DNA from: Candidatus Yanofskyibacteriota bacterium
GTDB lineage: Bacteria > Patescibacteriota > Minisyncoccia > 2-02-FULL-40-12 > GWA2-44-9
Direction of reading: 5' to 3'
Assembly (NCBI GenBank): GCA_016185505.1
Contig: JACPNL010000005.1
Span: 1-53,544, forward strand
Length of the DNA stretch: 53,544 nucleotides
Part shown: positions 40,299 through 48,994 of the stretch, one piece after another
Layout of the letters: every line of letters starts with the position of its first letter
Numbering within the stretch: position 1 is the first letter of the stretch
Translations under genes and position numbers: made by a program
Notes under the pieces: generated by a model
The model's database searches: none
What the model was told of the DNA's origin: nothing
What the model saw: only the letters and a program-made list of their open reading frames with translations

Positions 40299-41504
40299 AT
40301 GAAAATGCCAAAAATAAATTTTTCCTTGCTGTTAGTTGCGGTTTTAGCAGCAGGAGTATTCTGGGTCGGAGTCAATCAAGCCAGCGCTGTCGGGGATGCT
40401 TATTTCCCGCAAGCCACTACCGTTGCGTTGGATGTTGGAAATATAGTGATATCGGCCGGTTCCGATGCTGATTCGGTTGTAACTACAAATTTAACCATCA
40501 CTATTACAATTTCTTCCGGCCAGTCAATGGTCCTTACCTCTGCCGGTAAATTACAGTTATCTAATAACGGCGGCTATACTTTTACTTGCGAAGTCGACCA
40601 ATCGCGACTTTCAATTGTTCCTTCATCCACCCAGACAATTATAGTAACTCCGACATCAACTTCCTGTACCAGCTCTGCCGGCGGGTCTACTGGTAGTAGT
40701 GGTGGCGGTGGTGGGACGACCATACCCGCATCTACCCCAACGCCGACCCCAACTCCGACAGTGAGCCCGGCAATTTCGCCAAGCGTTACCCCAACTCCGA
40801 CACCGGTTTCGGGAAGCAAACCGACTCCAACTTCACGAGGATTTGTAAGTTTGGCGGCGGTTAGTTTGAAAGACGGTGATGTTATCAGTGCCGGAGGCTC
40901 AAGTGATCCGGACGTTTATATAGTCAACCCGCACGGTTATAAGAGATTATTTTTGAACCCTGCCATATTTGGATTTTACGGTCATCTCGGAGGATTTTCA
41001 AAAGTTAAAGCCACCACTTCAGTTACTAGAGATGTATTTGTAACTTCCGGTCTTTTCAGAAATTGTGAAACAGAAGATGTAAAGGTCTATGGCGTGGAAA
41101 CAACGGGCGAAGATACCGGAATGCTGCATTGGGTTAACACAACCGGCGAACAAGCCGTTAAAGACGACCCCAATTTCTTCAAAAAGGTTTTCTGTATAAA
41201 CACAAAAGAGTTTAGCTGGTATCCAAAGGGATCTGATTATACTTCTGTAAACCAGATACCTGACTATACAAGAAAAGCCGCTTCGTTTTCTGGCACCACC
41301 GTGTCAACAGTCAATCAATATAAGGTTGTTTCCAGTGTCGGATTTCTTAATGTCAGAGCGTCAGCTACTACCGCAAGCGCTGTTTTGGGACAACTTGATG
41401 CTGGCGACAAAGTAATGAGTTTGGGGAAAAGCGGTTTATGGCACAAGATAACATTTGAAGGCAAAGAGGGATGGGTTCACGGTGATTATTTAGAGAAAAT
41501 GTAA
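40299..41504 (+). CDS. Secreted protein with S-layer N-domain and SH3b domain
   Basis: Protein of 401 residues: signal peptide (about 1-30), a beta-rich domain, a TPTPTPT linker, then a domain (about 190-325) nearly the same as the N-terminal domain of the S-layer-like protein (GYKRLFLNPAIFGFYGHLGG, KVYGVETTGEDTGMLHWVNT), and a C-terminal bacterial SH3 domain (VGFLNVRASATTASAVLGQL, GKEGWVHGDYLEKM). The shared domain suggests that it co-assembles with or anchors to the S-layer; the SH3 domain may bind peptidoglycan. A clear terminator follows. Confidence 0.75.
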   Translation: MKMPKINFSLLLVAVLAAGVFWVGVNQASAVGDAYFPQATTVALDVGNIVISAGSDADSVVTTNLTITITISSGQSMVLTSAGKLQLSNNGGYTFTCEVDQSRLSIVPSSTQTIIVTPTSTSCTSSAGGSTGSSGGGGGTTIPASTPTPTPTPTVSPAISPSVTPTPTPVSGSKPTPTSRGFVSLAAVSLKDGDVISAGGSSDPDVYIVNPHGYKRLFLNPAIFGFYGHLGGFSKVKATTSVTRDVFVTSGLFRNCETEDVKVYGVETTGEDTGMLHWVNTTGEQAVKDDPNFFKKVFCINTKEFSWYPKGSDYTSVNQIPDYTRKAASFSGTTVSTVNQYKVVSSVGFLNVRASATTASAVLGQLDAGDKVMSLGKSGLWHKITFEGKEGWVHGDYLEKM

Positions 41505-41551
41505 TGGCCGTAATTAAATAACTTAGTAACAAATATATTTTACACAAAAAG

Positions 41552-41573
41552 CCTTGTTAAAACAAGGTTTTTT
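41552..41573 (+). terminator. Rho-independent terminator
   Basis: CCTTGTT, loop, AACAAGG and TTTTTT. It ends the transcript of the surface-protein genes 38749-41504. Confidence 0.85.
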
Positions 41574-41592
41574 GATTAAAATAGCAGTAACG

Positions 41593-43203
41593 ATGTTTAA
41601 GTATCACAAATTGATTGTAATTGTTTTGTTGGGCATAGTTTTTTTTCTGCCGTTTTTTAGCGCGCAAAATTTCAGTCCGGCAACTGACGAAATAGCACAT
41701 TTGCCGAGCGGATATTCTTACTGGAAAACTGGCCAGATAGTGTTGAATCCCGAGCACCCTCCACTGGTAAAATTGATGGCTTCTTTCCCCTTGCTTTTTA
41801 TGGACCTGAAATTTGATTCAAACGACCCTAATTTAATTGGTCCTATTCGAAACGAGTGGTCTTTCGGAAGCAAGTTTTTATTTTCTAATGACATTGGCCG
41901 CTTATTGCTTTGGGGGAGATTATCGGTCATGTTTTTGTCCGTCTTGCTCGGTTTTTATATCTATAAGTGGGCATCAGAACTCTTTAACTATCAGGCGGGA
42001 ATTTTGGCTCTGTTCTTGTATGCGTTTATGCCCGTCATGGTTGCCAATGCTCAATTTGTTACGACTGATCTCCCACTGGCTTCTTTTTCATTTGTTACTT
42101 TTTACTATCTATGGAAATTCTCCAGAACCAACCACAAGAAGTATTTAGTGTTTTCAGGCTGTTTCTTGGGATTAGCGCTGGGTTCAAAATTTTCTGCTAC
42201 TGTCTTTTTACCCGTAATTGCTTTGTTTGTCTTTATTTATGCGTGGCAGCGTGGCAGAGAATTTAACACGAGAATGCGCCAGTTGGTCAATCTTGCTCTG
42301 ATTGTGGCCATACCCGCTTTTGTTGTTGTTTATTTTTCCTACCTCATGCCGATTGACTCCGGATTTTATTTAAAAGGGCTAAAAAGTGTTTATGCCAACT
42401 GGAAACCGGGCTATAATTTTTATTTGAATGGAAATTTTTCGTCTAGCGGATGGTGGTATTATTTTTTGGAGGCCTTTGTAATAAAAACGCCGATTCCGGC
42501 TCTGCTTGCGTTTATTGTCTCTATTGCTTTTTACAAAAGATCAAGAATGAATAACTGGGATAGGGTACTTGTTTTTTTGCCGATGCTTTTCTTTGCTTTT
42601 GTCACGAGTATTAAGGCCCACGATATAAGCGTTAGGTACCTTATTCCAGCCATCCCATTTCTCATTCTTTATACGGGAGGAGGACTCTCTGAAACATTTC
42701 GACATTTCGATTCGTCTGACAGCCGGACAGGCATTTCGATATTTAGAAATCTCAAAGCCAGTATTAAAATTGTGCCAATTTTAATACTGGCTTTGGCTGT
42801 CTGGTATATTTTTTCTGCCGTCAGTATTTATCCCGATTATCTGGCTTATTTCAACGAATTTGTCGGTGGATCCAAAAATGGATATAAATATCTTGACGAT
42901 TCAAATATTGAGTGGGGACAAGATTTAAAACGGTTGGGAAAGTACCAAGCAAGTAATCCCGGCACCAAAGTTATTTATTCGTGGCGAAACTCAAACCCAA
43001 AGTATTATGGGGTTAAAGATTTGCTTATTGTTGACGATTCCGGCTGGTGGCGGGAGCCAAAAGGGCGATATGCCATCAACACTTTCCTACTTATTCGCTT
43101 ACAGCTTTTGAGCAAACAAAAAAACGATCCCGCTTTAAACTGGCTGGCGTTATATGAACCGGTAGACAGAATAGGGCAGTCGTTCTTCGTCTATGACTTT
43201 TAA
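41593..43203 (+). CDS. PMT/ArnT-like GT39-type glycosyltransferase
   Basis: Membrane protein of about 536 residues with roughly eleven hydrophobic helices. The first external loop has ATDEIAHLPSGYSYW with the catalytic Asp/Glu pair, followed by the family HPPLVKL motif. These features are typical of lipid-sugar-dependent GT-C enzymes of the GT39/ArnT group. The acceptor is unknown. ATG 41593 is used because the upstream frame is terminator DNA. A 19-bp-stem palindrome (42754-42794) is read in frame as KASIKIVPILILALA. Confidence 0.8.
   Translation: MFKYHKLIVIVLLGIVFFLPFFSAQNFSPATDEIAHLPSGYSYWKTGQIVLNPEHPPLVKLMASFPLLFMDLKFDSNDPNLIGPIRNEWSFGSKFLFSNDIGRLLLWGRLSVMFLSVLLGFYIYKWASELFNYQAGILALFLYAFMPVMVANAQFVTTDLPLASFSFVTFYYLWKFSRTNHKKYLVFSGCFLGLALGSKFSATVFLPVIALFVFIYAWQRGREFNTRMRQLVNLALIVAIPAFVVVYFSYLMPIDSGFYLKGLKSVYANWKPGYNFYLNGNFSSSGWWYYFLEAFVIKTPIPALLAFIVSIAFYKRSRMNNWDRVLVFLPMLFFAFVTSIKAHDISVRYLIPAIPFLILYTGGGLSETFRHFDSSDSRTGISIFRNLKASIKIVPILILALAVWYIFSAVSIYPDYLAYFNEFVGGSKNGYKYLDDSNIEWGQDLKRLGKYQASNPGTKVIYSWRNSNPKYYGVKDLLIVDDSGWWREPKGRYAINTFLLIRLQLLSKQKNDPALNWLALYEPVDRIGQSFFVYDF
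42754..42794. repeat. Palindrome inside the PMT-like gene (family L)
   Basis: AAAGCCAGTATTAAAATTG and its exact complement around TGC. A 19-bp perfect stem within coding sequence, starting at a loop and entering a helix. Confidence 0.8.
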
Positions 43204-43210
43204 TAAAAAT

Positions 43211-43335
43211 TGTTATCTGAAGAAATTGCTACATTGTGAGCAATTCAGTCCCGATTTTCTCTCCGTCAAGACTAGTAGAAAATCGAGGATCCTCGATTTG
43301 CACAGCAAATCGGGACAATGTAACAATGTAGCAAT
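43211..43335. repeat. Family G arms around a B element
   Basis: TTGCTACATTGTGAGCAATT and AATGTAACAATGTAGCAATG arms enclose B (43248-43316). B here has hairpins ATTTTCT/AGAAAAT and ATTTGC/GCAAAT and the central palindrome. Confidence 0.85.
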
Positions 43336-43347
43336 GTGGCGACGTTT

Positions 43348-44763
43348 ATGAAAAGGACCATTTTTCTAATTGGCATAGTGATTTTAGCTGCTGTTAGTGC
43401 CTATCTGTTTTGGACTGATTTTAATTTGGTCCTTCGGTTTACTCAGGATTTTGCCGGCTATAATGCGCCGGAATTTAAAAAGCCAGAGACAGTTTCGGTG
43501 GGCGACGGGGAGCTGTCGTTTTTGGATGTTCCAACAGGATTTGAAATTTCTGTTGTCGCAAAAAATTTGGAGAATCCGAGAGTCATTTTGTTTGATCCGA
43601 AAGGCAGGATGCTGGTTAGCGAGACAAAAGCAGGTAGGGTTAGCGTTTTGGACCCCGTAAAATATTTAGACAAGCGTGTTTTGATTGACGGTTTACAGTC
43701 GCCTCACGGACTGGACTTTTACAAAGATCCTAAGACGGGGGCTACTTATTTATACATTGCCGAAACGCATAGGGTGAACAGATATCCTTATGACATAAAT
43801 ACCGGAAAATTGATCAGTACAGCAGGCCTGCCTGCGCAGGCAGGTGAAAATGTTGTTAATCTTCCGGTTGATGGCAGGCATTTTACCCGAACTATCGCTT
43901 TTGGGCCTAATTTCAGGGCAAGGCAAATATTAGAAGGAACAAGCGTTAATACTCAAATTGACACTAAACTTTATGTTAGCGTCGGTTCGTCTTGCGATGT
44001 TTGTGAAGAAAACACTTGGAAAAGAGCGGCGATATTGGAGTCAGACCCGGAAGGTACTTATACTGCGGAGTTTGCCGGCGGGTTGAGGAATTCGGTGTTT
44101 TTCACATTTCATCCGGCAACAAAAGAAATTTGGGCAACGGAGATGGGGCGGGATAATTTAGGGGATAACTTGCCGCCTGATGAGATCAATATTGTCAAAG
44201 TTGCCGGTCCGGAACACAAGTTTGGCGCTCGCCGGTATGGCTGGCCATTTTGCTACGGTAATAAGATCCAAGATAAAAAGTTTAGTCCGGACAAATGGGA
44301 ACGGATTGATGTTACTAACGATTGCAGTCAGACAGAGTCGCCGATTATTGAAATTCCGGCTCACTCGGCGCCTTTGGGGTTGGTGTTCGTACCCGACAGT
44401 GGTTCATTAGTGACCACGCCAGAGGACGGGCAGGCATCGGAAGGCCAAAGGACTTCCGATGTTAAAAACGAGACATCCGATGTCAAGACGTGGCCGAAAG
44501 AATGGGGAGGGGATTTGCTGGTGGCTTTTCACGGATCGTGGAATTCAAGCGTGCCTGTCGGATATAAAATTGTCAGATATGACTTGGACAAAAACGGCAG
44601 GGTCTTGTCTCAAGAACCGGTAGATTTTGTTTCGGGATGGCTTGGCGAAAACAAAAAGGAGGTCTATGGTCGGCCCGTCGACCTCAAATTTGGCCCAGAC
44701 GGAGCGCTTTATGTTTCCGATGACGCGGCGGGGGTGATTTATAAAATAGAGTCTATAATTTAG
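43348..44763 (+). CDS. PQQ-dependent sugar dehydrogenase-like propeller
   Basis: Exported, membrane-anchored protein of about 471 residues: an N-terminal helix (about 4-20) and a six-bladed propeller of the soluble glucose/sorbosone dehydrogenase family. GFEISVVAKNLENPRVILFD, QSPHGLDFYKDPKTGATYLY, the conserved AFGPNFRARQI region, WATEMGRDNLGDNLPPDEIN and RPVDLKFGPDGALYVSDDAAG are visible. It may oxidise sugars or simply bind them; PQQ supply is not evident here. Family E repeats (ASEGQRTSDVKNETSDVK) and a CCTGCCTGCGCAGGCAGG palindrome (43827-43844) are read in frame. ATG 43348 is preferred over GTG 43336. Confidence 0.75.
   Translation: MKRTIFLIGIVILAAVSAYLFWTDFNLVLRFTQDFAGYNAPEFKKPETVSVGDGELSFLDVPTGFEISVVAKNLENPRVILFDPKGRMLVSETKAGRVSVLDPVKYLDKRVLIDGLQSPHGLDFYKDPKTGATYLYIAETHRVNRYPYDINTGKLISTAGLPAQAGENVVNLPVDGRHFTRTIAFGPNFRARQILEGTSVNTQIDTKLYVSVGSSCDVCEENTWKRAAILESDPEGTYTAEFAGGLRNSVFFTFHPATKEIWATEMGRDNLGDNLPPDEINIVKVAGPEHKFGARRYGWPFCYGNKIQDKKFSPDKWERIDVTNDCSQTESPIIEIPAHSAPLGLVFVPDSGSLVTTPEDGQASEGQRTSDVKNETSDVKTWPKEWGGDLLVAFHGSWNSSVPVGYKIVRYDLDKNGRVLSQEPVDFVSGWLGENKKEVYGRPVDLKFGPDGALYVSDDAAGVIYKIESII
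43827..44484. repeat. In-frame palindromes of the propeller gene
   Basis: CCTGCCTGCGCAGGCAGG at 43827-43844 (family M, encoding LPAQAG), and family E arms CATCGGAAG/CTTCCGATG plus GACATCCGATGTC at 44435-44484. Confidence 0.75.
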
Positions 44764-44774
44764 AAAATCGAAGA

Positions 44775-46439
44775 ATGAACAGGGAACCGCTATTTGTTTT
44801 CTTTATTGTTCTGTTTCTTTCTCTTTTTTTGTTTGGCAATGTTTTAAGCGCCGGATATATTCTTGACGACCACTCTGTTATTGAAAACAGACCGGAATTA
44901 AGAACTCTTCCCGCTTTATACAAAAGCTTTTTAATGCCTTGGCACCAGAACCAGCCCGAACAAGGCAACTATAGGCCGCTGACAATGCTAACCTATGCGT
45001 TTTCGTTGGTATTTTCAGAAAATACCGCTTTTATGCGGATGATAAATTTGTTGCTCCATGCGGCGAATACAGCGATGATCTTTTATCTTGTCAGAAGATA
45101 TTTTCCAAGACAGGCCGCTTATTTTGTTGCATTCGGGTTTGCTTTTTTGCCCATTAATGCGGGGACTGTCGTTTCCCTCGTCGGTAGGAGCGATCTTTTA
45201 AGCGTTTTTTTTATCTTTTTGTCTCTAATTTTGTTTTTTAGTAAAAAATATTGGCGGAGCGCGGTCAGCTTTTTCTTTGCTTTATTGGCAAAAGAGTTTT
45301 CTGTTTTTTTATTGCCATCCGTTTTTTTACTGTCTATTTTTGTCAACAAGGATCGTTTAAATAAAGCGCTGAAAATAACGGCATATTATTTTTTGGTTCT
45401 TATTCCGTACTTTGCTTTAAGGTATTTAACTCTGGGAACACAGGCTTTTAAAAGCCAAAGTTCGGTTGATCCGATAATTGGGCCTCTTGCGTTTGTGGGG
45501 CTGAAAGAAAGAATTTTGTCCGGGTTTGCCTATTTTTATCTTTATGTCAGAAAAACATTTTTTCCGTTTGACCTGTCTCCCGATTATTCTTTTAATCAAA
45601 TTCCCGCCCCCGGGATTTTAAGCGTTGATCTGATCGCGGGGTTGGCGCTTTTTTCGGTTATCGTCTGGGTATTCTTTAAAAACAAAAATAACTATATAAA
45701 AGAGGCGCTAATTCTCTTTTTAGTGCCATTCGGGCTGATTTCCAATATGTTTTTGGTGACTACCGGTACTTTTGCTGAAAGGTGGTGGTATTTACCCTCT
45801 TTTGGATTGTTGTGGCTGGCTGTGGCTTTGGGCTTAAAGGTTGCGCGCCACAGTTCGCAGTTCGCAGTTCGAGGTTTATTGCTTGTTGTGATGGGTTTTT
45901 ATGTTTTTACTTCTTTTAGCCAAGCCAGAGTTTGGACTGACGAAAGAAGATTACTAATGTCAGCGGCAGAGAACTCTCCAAATAGCGCGTGGGCAAGAGC
46001 TAATTTAGCCGCTGTTTACTTTAAAGAAAAAAAATTTGAGTTAGCCAAGAAAGAAGTTAAACAAGCGCTGGAAATAGCTGAAAATTACCCCGTCGCATTA
46101 AATGTTCATGCCAAACTTCTCTGGCAAGAGGGAAAGTTCGGTGACGCTGAACAGGCTTTTGTTCTTGCCTTGGAGCACGATATCAATAAGAGGAATCATC
46201 GAGATTTATACCGCTCTTTGTCTTTTTTGAGCATTGAATCTGGAAATTATGATAAAGCGTCAGAGTACATTAACCAAACGTTAAGTAATAAGGCTTATGG
46301 AGATATTGAAAAAACCGTTTATCTCGATAGTCTTTCCGCGATTTATATCAACGGCTTGATGGCGGGTGACCCCGCCATTCTTTCCGAGCAGGAAAATAGG
46401 ATCGTCGAGAATCTCATTGAACACATAAAAGGTTTATGA
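44775..46439 (+). CDS. TMTC-like GT-C glycosyltransferase with TPRs (third paralog)
   Basis: Membrane protein of 554 residues homologous to those at 34462 and 36707. The acidic first loop is AGYILDDHSVIENRPELRTL; GNYRPLTMLTYA, INAGTVVSLVGRSDLLSV and FALLAKEFSVFLLP follow. Ten or so helices are followed by a short TPR region (about 400-554). No palindromic insertions are seen except a short CAGTTCG triplicate near 45850. The three paralogs may act on different acceptors or linkages of surface proteins. Confidence 0.8.
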   Translation: MNREPLFVFFIVLFLSLFLFGNVLSAGYILDDHSVIENRPELRTLPALYKSFLMPWHQNQPEQGNYRPLTMLTYAFSLVFSENTAFMRMINLLLHAANTAMIFYLVRRYFPRQAAYFVAFGFAFLPINAGTVVSLVGRSDLLSVFFIFLSLILFFSKKYWRSAVSFFFALLAKEFSVFLLPSVFLLSIFVNKDRLNKALKITAYYFLVLIPYFALRYLTLGTQAFKSQSSVDPIIGPLAFVGLKERILSGFAYFYLYVRKTFFPFDLSPDYSFNQIPAPGILSVDLIAGLALFSVIVWVFFKNKNNYIKEALILFLVPFGLISNMFLVTTGTFAERWWYLPSFGLLWLAVALGLKVARHSSQFAVRGLLLVVMGFYVFTSFSQARVWTDERRLLMSAAENSPNSAWARANLAAVYFKEKKFELAKKEVKQALEIAENYPVALNVHAKLLWQEGKFGDAEQAFVLALEHDINKRNHRDLYRSLSFLSIESGNYDKASEYINQTLSNKAYGDIEKTVYLDSLSAIYINGLMAGDPAILSEQENRIVENLIEHIKGL

Positions 46440-46452
46440 TAATATAAAACCT

Positions 46453-48723
46453 ATGTCAAAGCTTAAAGCAAAAGACCCTTTTTTGTTAAAAGCGCTCCGT
46501 TTCGGTGTTTGCTTGGTGATTTTGGTTCCTCTGGTTATATTTAGAGATTTTATCTCGCCGTTTCATTTTGGCAAAGTTATTGTTTTTAGATCTCTGGTTG
46601 AAATCTTAGCGGTAGTTTATCTGATACTGATACTAAAAGACCGGTCATATCTTCCCAAGGCTAATAAAATATTCTGGGCACTCCTTTTGTTCGTTTTAGC
46701 TTTCACGCTGGCCACCTTTACCAGTGTTTTAACTTATCCAAGTTTTTGGGGGACTCTCGAAAGAATGGGGGGCCTTTGGACTTTTTGGCATTATTTTTTA
46801 TTTTATATCATCCTAACTTCGGTAATGACTCAGAGAGAGCACTGGCAGCGTCTTTTGGATTTAACTATTTTTGTCGGAATATTGTCTGCTTTTTACGGAT
46901 TTTTCCAAAAGACCAATATAGATTTTTTCCTTGGTTCCGGTGACAGGGCAAGAATTTTTGGAACATTAGGGAACGCGGCATTATTTGCCGGCTATCAGAT
47001 TTTTATCGTGTTTTTGTCGCTAATGATGTATGTGAAGTCGGACAGTAGGGTCCGGGGATACAGATTATTTTATATGTTTGCTTTTATCACGACGTCTATT
47101 GCCGTTTTAATGACCGCAGTTAGAGGTTCTTTACTTGGTTATGGGGTTGGGCTTATTGTTTTTGCTTTGCTGTGGGCGAGACAATATAAATCGAGTTTTG
47201 GAAGTTTTGTTTTCAAGTTCCTAATCGGCGCAGCTGTAATTTGGGGAATTTTCTCCCTTGTTTTTAACGATGCGGCCTTTGTTAAAAAATCAGGATACTT
47301 AAGCAGGATTACAAATTTGTCATTTACCGCAACTACTGTCCAAACCCGTTTTTGGGCATGGGAGGCCGGTTTTAAGGGCTTGGTTGAAAGTCCTAAAACA
47401 TTTGTTCTTGGCTGGGGGCCGGAGAATTTTAATATCCCGTTTTCAAAATACTTCAACCCCAAATTTTTCAGGGGGCCAGGGGCGGAGACGCTTTTTGACA
47501 GAGCCCATAATATGTTTATAGAAATTCTCGTGACGATGGGCATTATCGGGCTTTTAACGTATGTTGGCATTTTTGTAGTTCTATTTAAGTCCCTAAAGAG
47601 ATTTTTAAAAGAAAATGATTTAATAATTTATGGTATAGGTTTAACGTCTATGACGGTGGCTTATATAATTCATAATTCTTTTATCTTTGACACGTCGGCT
47701 AATTTTATCGTTTTTTTCACTGTTCTGGGATTCGTATCATATTTAAATACGCGCTTAGGCGCGCCGGATAAAATTTCCCAAGACGACAAGGACAGGAGGC
47801 CTATTATAAAGAACAACTCTACCATCGGGGTTTTGGGAGCAATATTTGTGTTTTTTGTGGCGGTTTTAATATACAAAACCAATATTTTGCCGGCAAAGGC
47901 AAATTATGCGACTACGCGGGCTATTGTTGCGAGCTGGGCAGGTGATTTTGACGGTTCTTTTAACAAATACCGGGAAGCTTTGTCTTTCAATGTGCCAGGA
48001 AAATACGAATATCGGCACCGCCTGGCTCAATATTTGGTTGGCGTAGGCGGGCCGAGTGTTAAAGAAGAAAAGGTTAAAAAGGCCTACGAATTTACGATAA
48101 CCGAAGTAGAAAAAAACGTTAAAGAAAACCCCGTTGATTACTTGCCTCATCTCTATGCCTCAAGATTAAATATAATGTTTGGTAAAGATAATCCTAATTC
48201 ACCGTACAACGATATTGCTTTGGAGTATTCAATGAAAGCCCTTGAACTTTCTCCGACATTTGTCAGAACCTATTATGAAATTGCTCAAGCCTATCTGAAC
48301 AAAAAAGATTATCCTAATGCTATCAGATATTTTCAGCAAGCCGTTGATTTAAATCCAGACGCGGGCATATCCCATGCCTATTTGGGAGCAGCAAAAATAG
48401 AGAACGGTGATTTAAGCGGAGCGGAAGATCTGGAGAAAGCTCTTAACGCCGAGAACCCTTACTCGCCCCGCGAAGTGGACTTTCAAAGACTTATCAATGC
48501 GTATTTAAAGACAAATAACTTTGAACGCATTGCTTGGATATATGAGCAACTGATAGTAATTAGTCCAAACGAACCTCAATATTATGCCTCTTTGGCGACT
48601 ACTTATGCCCAATTAGGCAGATTTAACGAAGCTGCCGCTGTGGCTCGTGAGACGGTGAAAATAGACCCCTCTTTCGAATCAGACGCGAGAGTGTTTCTCC
48701 AAAGTTTGGGTAGAGAACTCTAA
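46453..48723 (+). CDS. O-antigen ligase-like (Wzy/WaaL) protein with TPRs
   Basis: Polytopic protein of 756 residues. The first two thirds carry about a dozen helices and the O-antigen-ligase-type loop FWGTLERMGGLWTFWHY, then RIFGTLGNAALFAGYQIFI, AVRGSLLGYGVGL and FDRAHNMFIEILVTMGIIG. The C-terminal third (about 480-756) is TPR repeats (YSMKALELSPTFVRTYYEIA, NKKDYPNAIRYFQQAVDLNP). Such ligases join glycan chains to lipid or, in TPR forms, to proteins. With the GT-C enzymes upstream it may complete glycosylation of the S-layer or other surface proteins. It begins 13 bases after the previous stop. Confidence 0.8.
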   Translation: MSKLKAKDPFLLKALRFGVCLVILVPLVIFRDFISPFHFGKVIVFRSLVEILAVVYLILILKDRSYLPKANKIFWALLLFVLAFTLATFTSVLTYPSFWGTLERMGGLWTFWHYFLFYIILTSVMTQREHWQRLLDLTIFVGILSAFYGFFQKTNIDFFLGSGDRARIFGTLGNAALFAGYQIFIVFLSLMMYVKSDSRVRGYRLFYMFAFITTSIAVLMTAVRGSLLGYGVGLIVFALLWARQYKSSFGSFVFKFLIGAAVIWGIFSLVFNDAAFVKKSGYLSRITNLSFTATTVQTRFWAWEAGFKGLVESPKTFVLGWGPENFNIPFSKYFNPKFFRGPGAETLFDRAHNMFIEILVTMGIIGLLTYVGIFVVLFKSLKRFLKENDLIIYGIGLTSMTVAYIIHNSFIFDTSANFIVFFTVLGFVSYLNTRLGAPDKISQDDKDRRPIIKNNSTIGVLGAIFVFFVAVLIYKTNILPAKANYATTRAIVASWAGDFDGSFNKYREALSFNVPGKYEYRHRLAQYLVGVGGPSVKEEKVKKAYEFTITEVEKNVKENPVDYLPHLYASRLNIMFGKDNPNSPYNDIALEYSMKALELSPTFVRTYYEIAQAYLNKKDYPNAIRYFQQAVDLNPDAGISHAYLGAAKIENGDLSGAEDLEKALNAENPYSPREVDFQRLINAYLKTNNFERIAWIYEQLIVISPNEPQYYASLATTYAQLGRFNEAAAVARETVKIDPSFESDARVFLQSLGREL

Positions 48724-48886
48724 ATACATTGTTAAATTGTTGCATGGCTATACTGTTGCCCTCAAATTTGCTTGGCAAATTTGAGGGCTGATTTTTAGTC
48801 CCGATTTTGTCCCCGCCTTGGCGGGGTTACAAAATCGAGGATCCTCGATTCGCATAGCGAATCGGGACAATTAAACAATGTATCTT
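48724..48886. repeat. Family G arms, hairpin and B element
   Basis: ACATTGTTAAATTGTTGC and TTAAACAATGTAT ends; a CCCTCAAATTTGC hairpin (48761-48787); B at 48798-48868, with hairpins ATTTTGT/ACAAAAT and ATTCGC/GCGAAT around CGAGGATCCTCG. Confidence 0.85.
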
Positions 48887-48889
48887 TGG

Positions 48890-48898
48890 TGTGGATAA
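48890..48898. promoter_or_regulatory. DnaA-box-like 9-mer
   Basis: TGTGGATAA, about 100 bases upstream of the NPF-protein start and just outside the repeat block. The downstream -10 (TATAAA-like) is weak. Confidence 0.4.
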
Positions 48899-48994
48899 CT
48901 GCTCTTTGTACAACTTTCGAGATTAGTTTAAAATTAAATTAGAAATTCCTATTTATAAAATTTTTAATGTGCAACAAAAACTAAACTGATCAAG

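Noticed and set aside
48798-48868. A tRNA-like cloverleaf of about 71 nt
   Set aside because: Size and closing stem resemble a tRNA, but there is no T-arm consensus, no anticodon-loop pattern and the central stem is a loopless palindrome. It is one of the B repeats.
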